NCBI GenBank assembly: GCA_023150895.1
Contig: JAKLJY010000066.1
Location: 1-41,996 of the forward strand
Direction of reading: 5' to 3'
DNA: 41,996 bases
DNA from: Myxococcota bacterium
GTDB lineage: Bacteria; Myxococcota_A; Bradymonadia; UBA7976; UBA1532
The notes under the pieces are model-generated. The model made no database searches, was not told the DNA's origin, and saw only the letters and a program-made list of their open reading frames with translations. The translations under genes were made by a program, and so were the position numbers. Below are positions 17,401-28,300 of this stretch, piece after piece (position 1 is the first letter of the stretch; every line of letters begins with the position of its first letter).

Positions 17401-17825
17401 GCGACTTCTACGACGTCACGGTGCCGGCGGGCGCAGACCGGACCGTCTTCGTCGACTTCGACGACGTGAACGAGGGGCGCATCTACCTGTACGGCACCGG
17501 GCCGCAGCCCGATCCCGCGGACGGGTTGTCCGGCTTCGTGCGCTCGGAGCTGGCGCTCGGGGGTCAGCAGTGCATCAACCTGCGTGGGGGTGCGCGCGAC
17601 CAGGTCTTTTCGATTCAGGTCACCGCGGACCGCATGTTCGCGAGCCGCGTCGACTACGCCCTGCGGGTCGTGGAGACCGACCTCGACCGACGGCCGGCCG
17701 GCGACTGCGTCGAACTCGGCGGACCGAACCTGCCGACCTGCCCGCTGCGCAGCGAGTGGCCGAACTTCGAAGGCATCGGTCGCCTGCAGCCCGAAGGCTG
17801 TTACGCAACGCTGGACGCGCCGTGA
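14436..17825 (+). CDS. Lipoprotein with Cys-rich repeats and five PPC-like domains
   Basis: 1129 residues from a GTG at 14436 that overlaps the upstream stop (GTGA); AGGGGG at 14423-14428 is seven bases before it, better placed than for the ATG at 14442. A short signal ends in a lipobox, GFIAAC, with lipid-bearing Cys at residue 23. Residues about 24-130 are a Gly-rich linker. About 130-380 holds short Cys-rich units of the type 'CASDEACPPGRYCGSDGLC'. The remainder contains five PPC-like beta domains, each opening with an acidic phrase such as EPDD, DPADD, HTEPNDEP or QNDTPETG, followed by DxDxF/DWF/DWY. No protease domain is present, so the PPC units are likely carbohydrate- or protein-binding. 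It probably sits on the outer membrane and works with the TSP3 protein encoded in the same operon. Reading upstream of 14436 only shadows the TSP3 gene. Confidence 0.88.
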   Translation: MRMGSVSIRFRLGFAFTGFIAACGGDGGGGSGAVADAATGGDAAAGGSGGSGGSGGRQEDAAAGGEPKPADAGPGGIADLGGGGGGGACGSACDAGPTDGGAAGEGGTGGRGGADGATGGGGGTPAPDLGVPPTPCASDEACPPGRYCGSDGLCEVGCRSADDVCPPDALGRTRSCDPATHLCLPNVPCCAGVGVCGLVREDLCGGVALQGSVTCDANPCGIDCLSDLDCGAGQFCHPVDFRCTRGCRLGDPAGCPFDETCVPETRACGVVDCEAHDDCQDPAQYCDFIGALATRTCREGCRDDASCGGGGRCAADHTCVFLCDPENDRCPGGQVCDAISGRCVPLCESNDDCPADQICDAFSARCQDGCRDDAFEPDDLLDEARALDLGPPDADGRRVAQAVGRMCDLNPDVFTFELPAGARFRARLDFEVSEAGGMSGTYIAITTADGTSTGEIPFDASPAELTFPALGVAVEPGPVYVTVLAESATGSDYTLTIELAPDAEACFADPVDPADDSLRTATRLARETGTVGGTLCAGDEDWFVLRLGRNDGLALSALAFSGSAPLRLELYRASRVDGLPGIAPDHASGPGIEGFDGTAYEVVVPTDTAGFSDEDWYVRLRTDVAGQQAEYRLQYDHDVSGVVCDDDGHTEPNDEPGTAVDLDLLPDISAGGRLVPDALHGVPLDLALCPGDVDTFCLIADRDDALSATLTTASGAGLRWLDGFGDPLTALIPGQPPGAAPVPQQLGRVAGGRYCLQVAGGGGPYTLSVRRDVPAMFACAADVAETDPATGRRNDTAATATLAPPEGAAPERFAIGDGYFCDVGETADEDWYAYTPAPAGARLCVTVSGFADAGGDVDLEIYLPGVDEEALPCEDDDACFEGERCVEGACLLPYATAATRTANEMWYRGRFQPAPGSGAEYYRLVRGLPPGEGVPYRIDVSNVPDAENCGQDGPERTGQNDTPETGTALGPREIGLCDAWICPNERVTGDFYDVTVPAGADRTVFVDFDDVNEGRIYLYGTGPQPDPADGLSGFVRSELALGGQQCINLRGGARDQVFSIQVTADRMFASRVDYALRVVETDLDRRPAGDCVELGGPNLPTCPLRSEWPNFEGIGRLQPEGCYATLDAP

Positions 17826-17846
17826 CGGAATCCGGCGCCCGGGGCC

Positions 17847-19301
17847 TCAGCTCAGAAGGTTGAGGGCCGCGCTGCCGCTGACGTTCGCCTGCGCGAGCAC
17901 GGATACGCCCGCGTCGCGGAGGAAGGCGTTGCGTGCCAGGGCGGCCGTTTCGGCGGCGAAGTCCGCGTCGGTGATCCGCGAACGCGCGGCCGTCAGGTTC
18001 TCGCCGCGCATCGAGAGGTTGTTGACCGCCGACTCGAGGCGATTCGTCAGCGCGCCGTACCGGGCCCGATAGTCGGACAGGTGGCGAAGCGCGGAGTCCG
18101 CGATGTCGATTGCGCGGTTGGCACCGTCGCGTGTCGTGATGTCCACCGTGGAGAGGGCGTTCGTCCCGTCGATGCCGAGCATCAGGGTCCCCGCCGCCCC
18201 GCCGTTGAGCCCCGTCGCGTTGGCCCCATTGGCGTTGGCGAGCACGACCGTCACGGTTCGGTCGGATTCGAGCACGACGCTGCCCCCCGTGACGACCGTC
18301 CCGGCGACGAGGCCATTGAGGCCGACGTATCCGGCGGCGGCGTCCGAGCTCGTCACGACCTCGACGTTGCGGCCATCCTCTGCGGTCAGCACCAGGCGAC
18401 GATTCTCGTTGATGCTCGCCACGACGCCCGTTTCGGCGGCCTCGGCGTTGATGGTGTCGACGAGGACACCGTTCGCGTCGCCGACCTCGATCGTGATGCC
18501 GGAGATCAGCTTGCCGTTGACCGTGATGTTGTCGGCGGCGTCGAGCGCGCCGGCGGTGACCGCCGCACTGCCGGTCACGGTCGTGCGCTGTGCCGTGGCC
18601 GTGACGCGCGAGTACAGGGTCAGGTCGTTGATGGCTTTCGACACCGAGATCGCCGAGCCCGCGGCGTTGGCCGTGGAGTCGAGATCGTCCGCGGCCACCG
18701 TGCCCCGCACGTCGTAGCCGTTGAGGCGAACGTCGCCGAAGGAGAGGCTCACGGAGGTATCGATGGTATCGCCATCGACGCGGGCGTGGCGCCCGAGGCT
18801 CGTCGCCCGCGCGTCGAGCGGCGAGAGCGCGAGGCTCTCGCGGGCGTTGGGTCCGAGGTGCAGGAACGTCACCCGGGAGTCGCCGCTGATGGGTCGGTTC
18901 CCGTTGTATTCGGTCTCCTGCGCGATACGGGAGATCTCGTCGACGAGGTCGTCGACTTCCTGCTGCAGGGCCGAGCGGTCGTCCTCGGAGTTCGTGTCGC
19001 TCGCCGCCTGGACCGCGAGCTCACGGATGCGCAGGACCGCCGTCCCGATGTCGTTGAGGGCGGCGTCGGCCGTCTGGGCGAGTGAGATGCCATCGTTCCC
19101 GTTGCGAACGGCCTGCCCGATGCCGCGAATCTGCGCGGTGAGCCGCGTGGAGATCGCGAGGCCGGCGGCGTCGTCCCGCGCGCTGTTGATGCGCGAGCCC
19201 GACGAGAGCCGCTCGATGGTCCGATCGAGTTCGGAGATCGAGCGGCTGACGTTGCGTTGGGCGACGAGAGACGCCCGGTTGGTATTGACGGTGAGGCCCA
19301 T
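17847..19301 (-). CDS. fliC: Flagellin
   Basis: 484 residues with both conserved flagellin ends. The N-terminal D0/D1 helices include 'NTNRASLVAQRNVSRSI', 'RLSSGSRINSARDDAAGLAI' and 'GNDGISLAQTADAALNDI'. The C-terminal end includes 'YGALTNRLESAVNNLSMRGE', 'SRITDADFAAETAALARNA' and ends in ALNLLS. The central 200 residues form an Ala/Gly/Thr-rich variable domain, longer than in the shortest flagellins. It polymerises into the filament after export through the flagellar type III apparatus; none of that apparatus is encoded here. GGAGG lies nine bases before the ATG. It sits 47 bases downstream of the giant secreted-protein gene on the same strand, with a GC-rich hairpin between, and no sigma-28 promoter was found just upstream. 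The gene symbol is by family only. Confidence 0.95.
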   Translation of the reverse strand: MGLTVNTNRASLVAQRNVSRSISELDRTIERLSSGSRINSARDDAAGLAISTRLTAQIRGIGQAVRNGNDGISLAQTADAALNDIGTAVLRIRELAVQAASDTNSEDDRSALQQEVDDLVDEISRIAQETEYNGNRPISGDSRVTFLHLGPNARESLALSPLDARATSLGRHARVDGDTIDTSVSLSFGDVRLNGYDVRGTVAADDLDSTANAAGSAISVSKAINDLTLYSRVTATAQRTTVTGSAAVTAGALDAADNITVNGKLISGITIEVGDANGVLVDTINAEAAETGVVASINENRRLVLTAEDGRNVEVVTSSDAAAGYVGLNGLVAGTVVTGGSVVLESDRTVTVVLANANGANATGLNGGAAGTLMLGIDGTNALSTVDITTRDGANRAIDIADSALRHLSDYRARYGALTNRLESAVNNLSMRGENLTAARSRITDADFAAETAALARNAFLRDAGVSVLAQANVSGSAALNLLS

Positions 19302-19320
19302 GATGCCTGACCTCCGGGGT

Positions 19321-19340
19321 CGCCGCGGGCGGCCGCGGCG
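19321..19340. terminator. GC-rich hairpin between giant gene and flagellin
   Basis: CGCCGCGG, a GCGG loop and CCGCGGCG make a perfect 8-bp stem in the 47-base gap between the stop of the giant gene and the flagellin start. It could end or attenuate transcription from the giant gene, but no U-run follows it on the minus strand. It lies immediately upstream of the flagellin ribosome site. Confidence 0.35.
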
Positions 19341-19348
19341 CTTTGACG

Positions 19349-22300
19349 TCAGCGCAGCTGCGTCTGGAGACGATACGACCCGATGGCGATGCCGTTCTTT
19401 CCGGAGACCTCGAGCTCGTAGAGCACGTTGGCGACCGTCTGGAAGCTGGCAATCTGCGAGCAGAGCCCCGGGCCGTCGTCGTCCGCCGTGGGCGGGGTGA
19501 TGGCCGTCCGGGTCCCGTTCGCTTCGATGCGGTAGAACGCGAACACCGTATCGCCGGGGCAGCCACCGCTGCCGTCGGAGGTGGTGATCGTGTACCGCGT
19601 CGCCTGGGCCGTCCGCAGCTCGAAGAGGTCGTTGCCCTCGGCGACGAAGGCGCCGCCGTAAATGGCCGCCGTCGTCATGTTCGTCGCCATCCGGAAGTCG
19701 AAGATGTACTCGGGCACCTGAGCGCCGAGCTTGCCACGGGCGACGAGCTCGTACCGACCGGGGTTGATGGCCCGGCTGATCAGCGAGCAGCGGTACCCGG
19801 CCCGGGCGTCGTCGTTCGAGGCGACGAGCGTCTTGGCCCCCGTCAGCGCATTGATGCTGTAGAGCAGCAGCTCGGTGTCGATCGCGGCGCACTCGGACGC
19901 GCCGTTGACGACGCCGGTCTTGGTCTCGACCTTCAGGTTCGACTTCGCATCCGCGGTGAAGCGGAAGACGTCGGAGACGTTCCGGGCGAGCGTCGAGGAG
20001 CGGGAGTACAGACCACCGATGATGGGGTAGAACTCGCGCTGGCAGGCCGCCGAGCAGCCGTCGCCGTCGACCGCGTTGCCGTCGTCGCAGGTCTCCGCCC
20101 CCTCGAGCACGCTGTTGCCACAGATCTGCTCGATGGTGCAGTCCGATGCGCACCCGTCGCCGTTGGCCTGGTTGCCGTCGTCGCACTGCTCGGCGCCCTC
20201 GACCACGTTGTTGCCGCAGGCGGGAATCTCGGCGCGGCAGTTTGCCGCGCAGCCGTCGCCACCCTGGACGTTGCCGTCGTCGCACTCTTCGCCCGGATCG
20301 ACGTGACCGTTGCCGCAGAGGACCTCGGTCTGGCACGCCGCGCTGCACCCGTCGCCGTTGTTGCGGTTGCCGTCGTCGCACTGTTCGCCGGCGTCGATGC
20401 GGTTGTTGCCGCAGAGGTTCTCGAGACGGCAGGTCGCGTCGCAGCCGTCGCCGGGCACGGCGTTGCCGTCGTCGCACTGCTCGCCGAGGGTGACGACGGA
20501 GTCGCCGCACCGGGCGTAGCTGGCATGCGCCGCGTATCCGCGGATGGCGACGTTGTTGCGGCCGGTCACCAGGATCTCGTAGTCGCCGGCCGGAGCATAA
20601 GCGCCGGCGAGGTTCGGATAGTAGACGCGGGAGCAGGGTCCGGGGCCGTTGTTGTCGTCGGACTGGAGCACGCGCCCGTTCTGGTAGAGGGTCGCGACCG
20701 TGTCGCCGGGGCACCCGCCGAGGCCGTCGGAGGTCTCGAAGATGATGCGGGAGTCGGCGTCGAGATGGACGGTGAAGAGGTCACTGCCGGCCTTCTCGAA
20801 GCCGCCGCTGTAGCCGCCGCTCTGGCTGGCGTTGACGGTGAGCCGGTAGTCGAGCGTGTAGCGCAGGATGGCCCGATCCGCCGGCGCGATGACGTCGGCC
20901 TCGAAGGTGCCGACCGGGAGCTCGCGCGTCAGGAGCGAGCAGCCGTTGTTGCCGCCGTCGTCGTCGGTCGCGAGCTCGTTGCGCGCGCCACCGGCGCCAA
21001 TCTGGAAGAGCCGGAGGACGGTGTTCCCCGGGCACCCGGCGCCGCCGTCGCTGGTCTGGAGGCGGACGACCGACTCGTCCTCGGTCTTGAAGCGGTAGGT
21101 GTCCTTCTGGCCGGCCGGGAGCGCGCCGACGGGTCGAATCGTCGCCTTGTCGAGGATTGTGGTCTCCGTGCTGCACAGCACGTCGCAGCCGTCGCCGTTG
21201 ACGAGGTTGCCGTCGTCGCAGGTCTCGCCGACACCGATGATGCGGTTGCCACAGCCGGCGCGCAGGGTGCAGTTGGCCTCGCAGCCGTCACCGCCGACCT
21301 GGTTGCCGTCGTCGCAGGCCTCGCCGGCCTCCGTAATGCCGTTGCCACACGTGCCCTCGTTGCGGCAGAGGTCGGAGCAGCCGTCGCCGGCGACGCGATT
21401 GCCGTCGTCGCAGGTCTCGCGCAGGTCCACGCGGCGGTTGCCGCACTCGTACCGACAGGTGAGGTCGCAGCCGTCGTTCGCGACGCGGTTGCCGTCGTCG
21501 CACTCCTCGGCCCCCTCGACCTGAGCGTTGCCGCACGAGCCGACCGGCGCGACGATCTGGCTGAGCATCTTGTAGGCGTTGACCGCCCCGCGACCGGTGA
21601 CGAGGAGTTCGTAGGTCGCCGGCGGCAGGTCGAGCGCGATGGACGAGCACGGGCCATCGTTGTCGTCGTTCGAGGCGACCTCGGGGCGAGTGCCGTCCGG
21701 GTTGCGGCGGCGCAGGCTCAGGATGGTATCGCCCGGGCAACCGCCGAGGCCGTCGCCCGTCTGGAAGCGGCCGTGCTTCATGGCCGAGATCGTGAAGTAG
21801 AACATGTCGCTGCCGTCCTCGCCGAAGCCACCCCCGTGGACGCCGCCGGCACCGAGGTTGACGTCGAGGCGGTAGTCCAGCGTGAACGCGGGGAGCGGCA
21901 CGCCGTTGAGGGTGTCCACGCGCAACATGTAGTCGCCGGCGCCGATGCTCCGGGCGAGTCGCGAGCAGCGCTCGGGTCCGGAGTCGTCGTCGCGGCCGAC
22001 CTGAATGACACTCGCACCACTCTTGCGGAACAGGGTGAGAGCCGTGTCGAAGTCACAGCCGCCCGCGCCGTCGCTCGTCTCGGTGTAGAGGACGGAGTTC
22101 GCCTCGGCCCGGAAGGTGTACCAGGCCGCGCCGCGCGCGACGATGGCACCCCGGAGGCGGGTCTGGGCGACGTCGATGTAGGTGGCCTCGATCTGGCACG
22201 TCGCGTTGCAGCCGTCGCCGTTGTTGACGTTGCCGTCGTCGCACTGCTCGCCCGCATTGACCTTGGTATTGCCACACGGCACTTCGCGCTGGCAGGTCGC

Positions 22301-25300
22301 GCTGCAACCGTCGCCGGGGCGGACGTTGCCGTCGTCGCACTGCTCGCCCGCGTCGACGACGCGGTTGCCGCACTGCGGCTCACGGACGCAGTCCGCGCTG
22401 CAGCCGTCCCCGTTGAGGCGGTTGCCGTCGTCACAGCCCTCGCCGACCTCGGCGCGGCCGTTGCCGCAGACCGCACCGAGCTCGGGCTTGCAGTTGAGGT
22501 CGCAGCCGTCGCCGTTGGCCCGGTTGCCGTCGTCGCAGAGCTCACCGGCGTCGACGGCGGCGTTGCCGCAGGCGTCCTCGAGCGTACACACCGCAGAGCA
22601 GCCGTCGGCGTTCAGGCGGTTGCGGTCGTCACAACCCTCGCCCGGGTCGACCGTGCCGTCGCCGCAGGCGCCGATGAAGGACGCCGTCAGGACGTAAGGA
22701 TCGACGGAGACGCCGTTGATGCCGTCGACCTTGACCTCGTAGCGACCGGGGTCGAGCTCGAGCGAGAGCACCGGGCACGGGCCGGGGCCGCTGTCGTCGT
22801 CCGTCGCGACCACCGCGGGCAAGCCGCCGAGGCCGATCTTCGTGAGCACCATGCGGGCGTCACCCGGGCAGCCCCCGGCCCCGTCGGTGACCGCGAGGCC
22901 GACCGTGCGGCGGATGGGGAGCGTGAAGCCGAAGCGATCGAATTCGTTGGCGGCGAAGCCACCGGGGAAGTCGCCACCGGCGTCGATGGGCGTCGCCTCG
23001 ATCTTGCAGAGCGCGCTGCAACCGTCTCCGTTGTCGAGGTTGCCGTCATCGCACTCTTCGCCGGCGCCCACCCGACGGTCGCTGCAACCGTCCGTCCGGG
23101 TGTGCGTGACGAGCAGGTTGTACATGTCGATGCCGGCGAGGGCGCCGGGCCGCTCGACCCGCACCTCGTAGAGACCGCGGACGATCTGGCGCTCGAGGCG
23201 GGAGCACTTGCGATTCGCGGCGATGTTGTCATTCATGCCCAGGGTCGCGCGGGAGTTGCCGTTGATCTTGAACAGCGTGACCTTGGTGTCGATGGTCGCC
23301 GGGCAGCCGCCGCGACCGTCGCTCGTCTCGAGGAAGAGCGTCTCGGTATCGCTGGCCACGGTGAAGAAGTACTGGTCGATGGTCTTGACCGGGAAGCCGC
23401 CGAGGTAATTGCCGTTGGCGTTCACGTCGACCGTCTCGTGGTGCGACAGCAGCGTGCGGCACTCGACCGCGCGCTCCGCGATGCCCTGCCAGAGGCGGGT
23501 GTAGGCGCCGCTGGCCCGAAGCTGGGCCATCGTCTGGGCGAACCCGTTGAGCTGTGCAAGGTAGCGCTGCTCCTTCGGCTCCGAGACGCACGTCTGACCG
23601 CTGCCGCAGATGCGCCCGATCGGATCCGCCGCGATACTGGCGGCCTCGGTCATCTGCTGAAGGGCGAGCTGCACGAGGTTGCGGTCCGGACCCGGGTCGT
23701 TCGCGGCCGCGCCGGCGTTGACGTAGATGGCGAGGTCCGACACCAGGGCGTCCATGCCGGCCGCGAGGTCGGACTTGATGCGACCCCACTCCTCGGCGCG
23801 GTTGATCGGGTTGACGATGCCCTTGAGGGCGACGCGCGGCGCGATGGCCTCGTTGATGTTGCAGACGTTGAGGAACTCGGGCTTGGTCGGCGCGCTCTTC
23901 ACCATCTTGAGGGGCATGCTGTAGCGCCGCAGGTAGAAGTAGCCTTCGAGGACCTTGCTCCAGTTGTCGACGGCGACCATCACGTCGGCCTGGCTGCGGA
24001 CCTTGGCCTCCCAGGCGGCCTGCTTGTACTGCTCGATGTTGCGGAGGAAGCCGAAGCCCGCCACGAGATCGAGGTCGCGCAGGTTGACGCCGGGGATCGC
24101 CTTGATCGTCGCCTCCATGCGGTTGAGTTCGCGGGACGCCTGCCGCGCGAACGCCCACAGTTCGGTGCCGAAGTCCACGCCGCGCAGCTGCGCCTGGACC
24201 ATCTTGGTGGTCAGCGTATCGAGGGCCTGGAGCGTCACGCCGCGCTGCAGGTAACGCTCGCCCCAGAGGGCGCGGGTGATGAAGGTGTTGGCATCGAGCA
24301 GCGAGAGCTTCTGCTGCGCGGTGTAGGCCGGGTTCGCAATGATCGCCGCGGTCTTGGTGCGCAGGTGCTCGAGGAGGACGGTGAACGTCGACTCGCGCAC
24401 GACGATGGGATACTTGCGGATGCCGCGGGTGTCGGTGTCATACACGCGCACCGCGAGGTTGAAGTTGCCGTACTCCCGGATCTGGTGGACGACCGTGGCC
24501 TTGTCGAGACCGCGGTACTCCGACTGATTGGGCGTGTTGGTGCCGATGATCGTCGTGTTGACGTTGTCGTCGCCCCAGTCCCACTCGTAGGCGGAAATCG
24601 GATCGTTCTCCAGGGCGGGAATCGCCTCGACGGACCACTGCTGCGGGATGACCTCGTAGATGACGGCGGGCGGCGTGAAGCGGGTCACGATCGGGGACAC
24701 GTCGCGGACGTCGACGCGGACCGTCGAAGTCGAGGTGCTGTCCTGATCGTGGCAGGTGAGCCGCAGGAAGTAGTTGCCGGAGTCGACGTAGGTGTGGTTC
24801 GCGCGGACGCCTTCGCTGTCCGGCGTCGGGTCATCCCAGTCCCAGACGTAGCGGGTGATGGGCTCGTTCGCCGCGCCGGGGCGGCTGTTCGAGCCGTCCG
24901 CCGTGAACTGGTTCTTGGAGAAGATCACGTACGGACCACCGGCGTTGCAGGCCGGGCTGACGTCGTCGATCACGACGCGGAACGGCGCACTGTTGCTGGC
25001 GTTGACGCTGTCCGTCACGGTCAGGCGGCCGTCGAACGTGCCCTGCGCGGGCGTCGGGTAGAGGGCGCGCACGGTGTTGGCCTCGATGGTGCCGTCCCCC
25101 GTCCAGTCCCAGGCGTAGGACGCGATCTGGTCGAAGGCCTCCGGCGCGCGGGAGTCGCTGGCGTCCACGATGAGCTGGTCGCCCTGCTTGACGCGATACG
25201 TCGCCGCGCGGCCGGTGTCGGCTTGCGGGTGGCCCGACGGCACCGGGACGGCGACCGGCGGCGCATTGACCGTGAATCGGCGGCCGTAGGGCCGGACCTG

Positions 25301-28300
25301 GTTGAGGCAGTCGCTGACCGTCAGCGAGTAGACGTACGCGCCGGGGTTGTTGATCGGGGCGTTGGCGAGATAGGCCTGCGCCGCGGCGCCATCACGGGAC
25401 AGCGTGCTCGTGACGGTGGGGTGGCACTGCGCCGCGCCCGGGACCGTCCAGCTGATCTGGGCGTTGTTGACCAGCGCGCCGTCGTCCGGTCCGGTGATCG
25501 TGACCGGCACCGCCTCGGCGACGAAGTACGAGCGCTCGACGACGGTGCTGTTGCCGCAGGCATCGCGCGCCGTGACGCGGAAGGTGCGGGCGCAGACGTC
25601 GGAGGTGGTCTCCGTCGAGACGTTCGGGACGGGATCCCAGAAATCCTGCGCATCCACCGTCGGGCGCGGCACGCCCGAGGGGGCGTAACACGCGTTCGCG
25701 GCGAGCTGCGCCCCGACCGTCAACGTCGGCGCCGTGCGGTCGAAGACGATGCGGTCGCCGGCGTCGACCTTCGACTCGCCGCCCGCGTTGTTGCGGAACT
25801 TGACGATGATGAGGTGGCGACCCTCGGGGATGTTGCGGGCGACGGGGTCGACGCGGATCGTACCCGGGATCATGGCGCCGTTGGCGGGCGGGTTGAAGTT
25901 GGACGAGCCGACGTCGATGCCGGCGATGTTGACCGTCGCCGTGACGGGGCGGCCGCCCGGATCACCGACCTCGAACCGCACGTCGAAGGCGCCCTGACCC
26001 ATGCAGGCGGCGTCCGCGGCGAGGGGCGCGAGCATGCGCCCGGCGGGCGGCGCGGCGGGGCGAATCTGGACGTCCGCCTCGTCGATCTTCGAGCAGGTGT
26101 TCCGCATGTCGCAGACCTTCAAACGCACGGTCTGCGTCGTGTTGGGCTGCCACAGCGGCGAGACGAAGTTCGCGACCTGCGCGCCCATGGGCTCGGCCGG
26201 GGCGTCCTCGTTGCCGAAGCGGCCATCGCCATCGATGTCCCACTTGTACGCGGTGAGCGCGTCGCAGGGCTCGTCGGGATCGTAGGAGGCGCGGCCATCG
26301 AGGGTGATGGGCTGGAAGCCGCCCGCCACGGGGCCGGTCGTGTACGGACCACCGGCCGAGGCGATGGGTGCCAGGTTCTGCGGGTTGATGACCACGACGG
26401 CGCTGGCCGTGACGGTCCGACCCGAAGCGTCGCGGACGCGCAGGCGGGGCGTCATCGTCACGTTGCCCTGCGCGTCGGGCAGCGCGAAGGCGTTGCGGCT
26501 CGTGCGAACGCCGCTGGCGTCGTCGTACTGGCCGTCGTTGTCGAGATCCCAGAGGAATTCGACGAGGTCGAAGCCCTGACCGAGCGGGCCGTCCGTGAAG
26601 CTGGCGCTGCCGTCGAACGTGACCTGCGAGTTGCAGGCGACACGGGCCGGGGTCGCGGTGACGATGGCCGTGGGGCCGTTGACCACGCGGAAGGGCACGA
26701 TTTGGTCGGCCGTGACGCCGAAGCGGTCCGTCACGCGCAGGCGGATGTCGTAGGTGCCCAGGTTCTGCATGCCCCAGGTGGTCAGCTGCGCGACGGAGAT
26801 GGCCGGGACCGTGTTGTCCTGGCGGTCGAACTCGTAGCTGCCGTCGTTCTTGAGGTCCCACTGGTAGCGGACGATGCGGTCGCCGCAATCCTCGTTGGCG
26901 TCGACGCTGCCGGCCGCGCTGAGCTGCAGCGTCTCGCCGCGCACCTTGACGTACGGGCCGATCACGTTGCCGTTGGCGTCCCGGTTGCCGCCCGCGACGG
27001 GCGTCGGCGCCACGTTGCCGAGGTCCACGAGGAGCTGGGCCGACGCGGTGGCGGTGCGGCCGAGGCTGTCCGTGATCTGCAGGCGAAGCGTCTTGGCCTG
27101 GCCGTAGGTGAACTGGTCGTAGCGCGCCTGAACGACGGCGCCCTCGGCATCGTCGTACTGACCGTCGTTGTCGAGGTCCCAGAGGTAGGAGTCGATGCGG
27201 ACGAGCGGGTGGGGGTGGAACGACGAACGTGCGTCGAGCGTGACGCGGTCGCCACAGGCGACGTTGTTCGCGTCCATCGTGAACCGCGCCTGCGGGTTCA
27301 CCGGGTGAATGGTGACGGGCGCGGTGTCGAAGTTGGTCATGCCGGTCGTGTCCTCGACCTGGAGCTTGACCGTGTACTGACCGGGGTTGGTGATCCCGTA
27401 GGTCGCCATCTCCTGAATCGACAGCGGCACGACGGCCTCCACCGCGTCGGAGTTCTGGTCCTCCCGGGTGATGTCGGCGGCGAATTCGGCGCCGTCCTGG
27501 AAGTTGAGGTCCCAGCGGTAGAAGTTGACGAAGTCGCCGAAATCGGCGGCATCGGGGTCGAAGGAGCCGGCGCCGTTGAGGGTCAGCGTCTCACCGAGGA
27601 GCAGGTTGTAGCCCTGCTCGGGCACGTCCGACGGATCGGCATCCGCCGTCGGCGGCGTCGGAGGCATGTGCGTCGGCACGAGCAAGCGCCGGGTCGCGGT
27701 GCGGCCGGTGCTGTCCGTCACGCGGACACGCATGTAGATGTCCTCGACGTCTTCCTGGCGATCCGGGATCGGCGAGAGGAAGCGGGAGGCCTGCAGCGTC
27801 TCGCGACCGACGACCTCGAACTGACCGTCGTCGTTCACGTCCCAGTCGATGCGGGTGATGGTCACCCCGGCGATGGGGGATCGGCTCGAGCGACCGTCGA
27901 GGAAGGGCCGGACCTCGCCCGTGCGGACGTTGATCGGGGCCGGGTTCGGCGTCTGCTGGAAGTCGGCGACGGGCGTCGCGTCGTAGATGATGATGGTCGC
28001 CTCGGCGACGCTGCTCTGGCCGAAGGTGTCCGTGACCATGAGCCGGATGGGGTTGGCCGGCTGGTTGGTCTCGCGGCTGGCGGGCCAGCGCATACGGGCG
28101 TTGAGGAACTGCCAGGGCAGGTTGGGCGTGACGCCCGTGACGTCGCCAGCGTCGTTGTACTGGCCGTTCCCGTCGAGGTCCCACTTGTAGGTGACGATGC
28201 GGTCACCGCAGGTGTCGTTGGGGTCCGCGGAGCGCGAGGCATCGAGGCGGAGGTCTTCACCAGAGAGGACGGTGTAGACGGGCTGGCTGATGCGGGCGAC

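Noticed and set aside
20045-23095. Regularly spaced DNA repeats that resemble a CRISPR array
   Set aside because: The repeats are diverged, of variable spacing and lie inside a coding frame, where they encode DUF4215 Cys-rich repeats. No cas gene is present.
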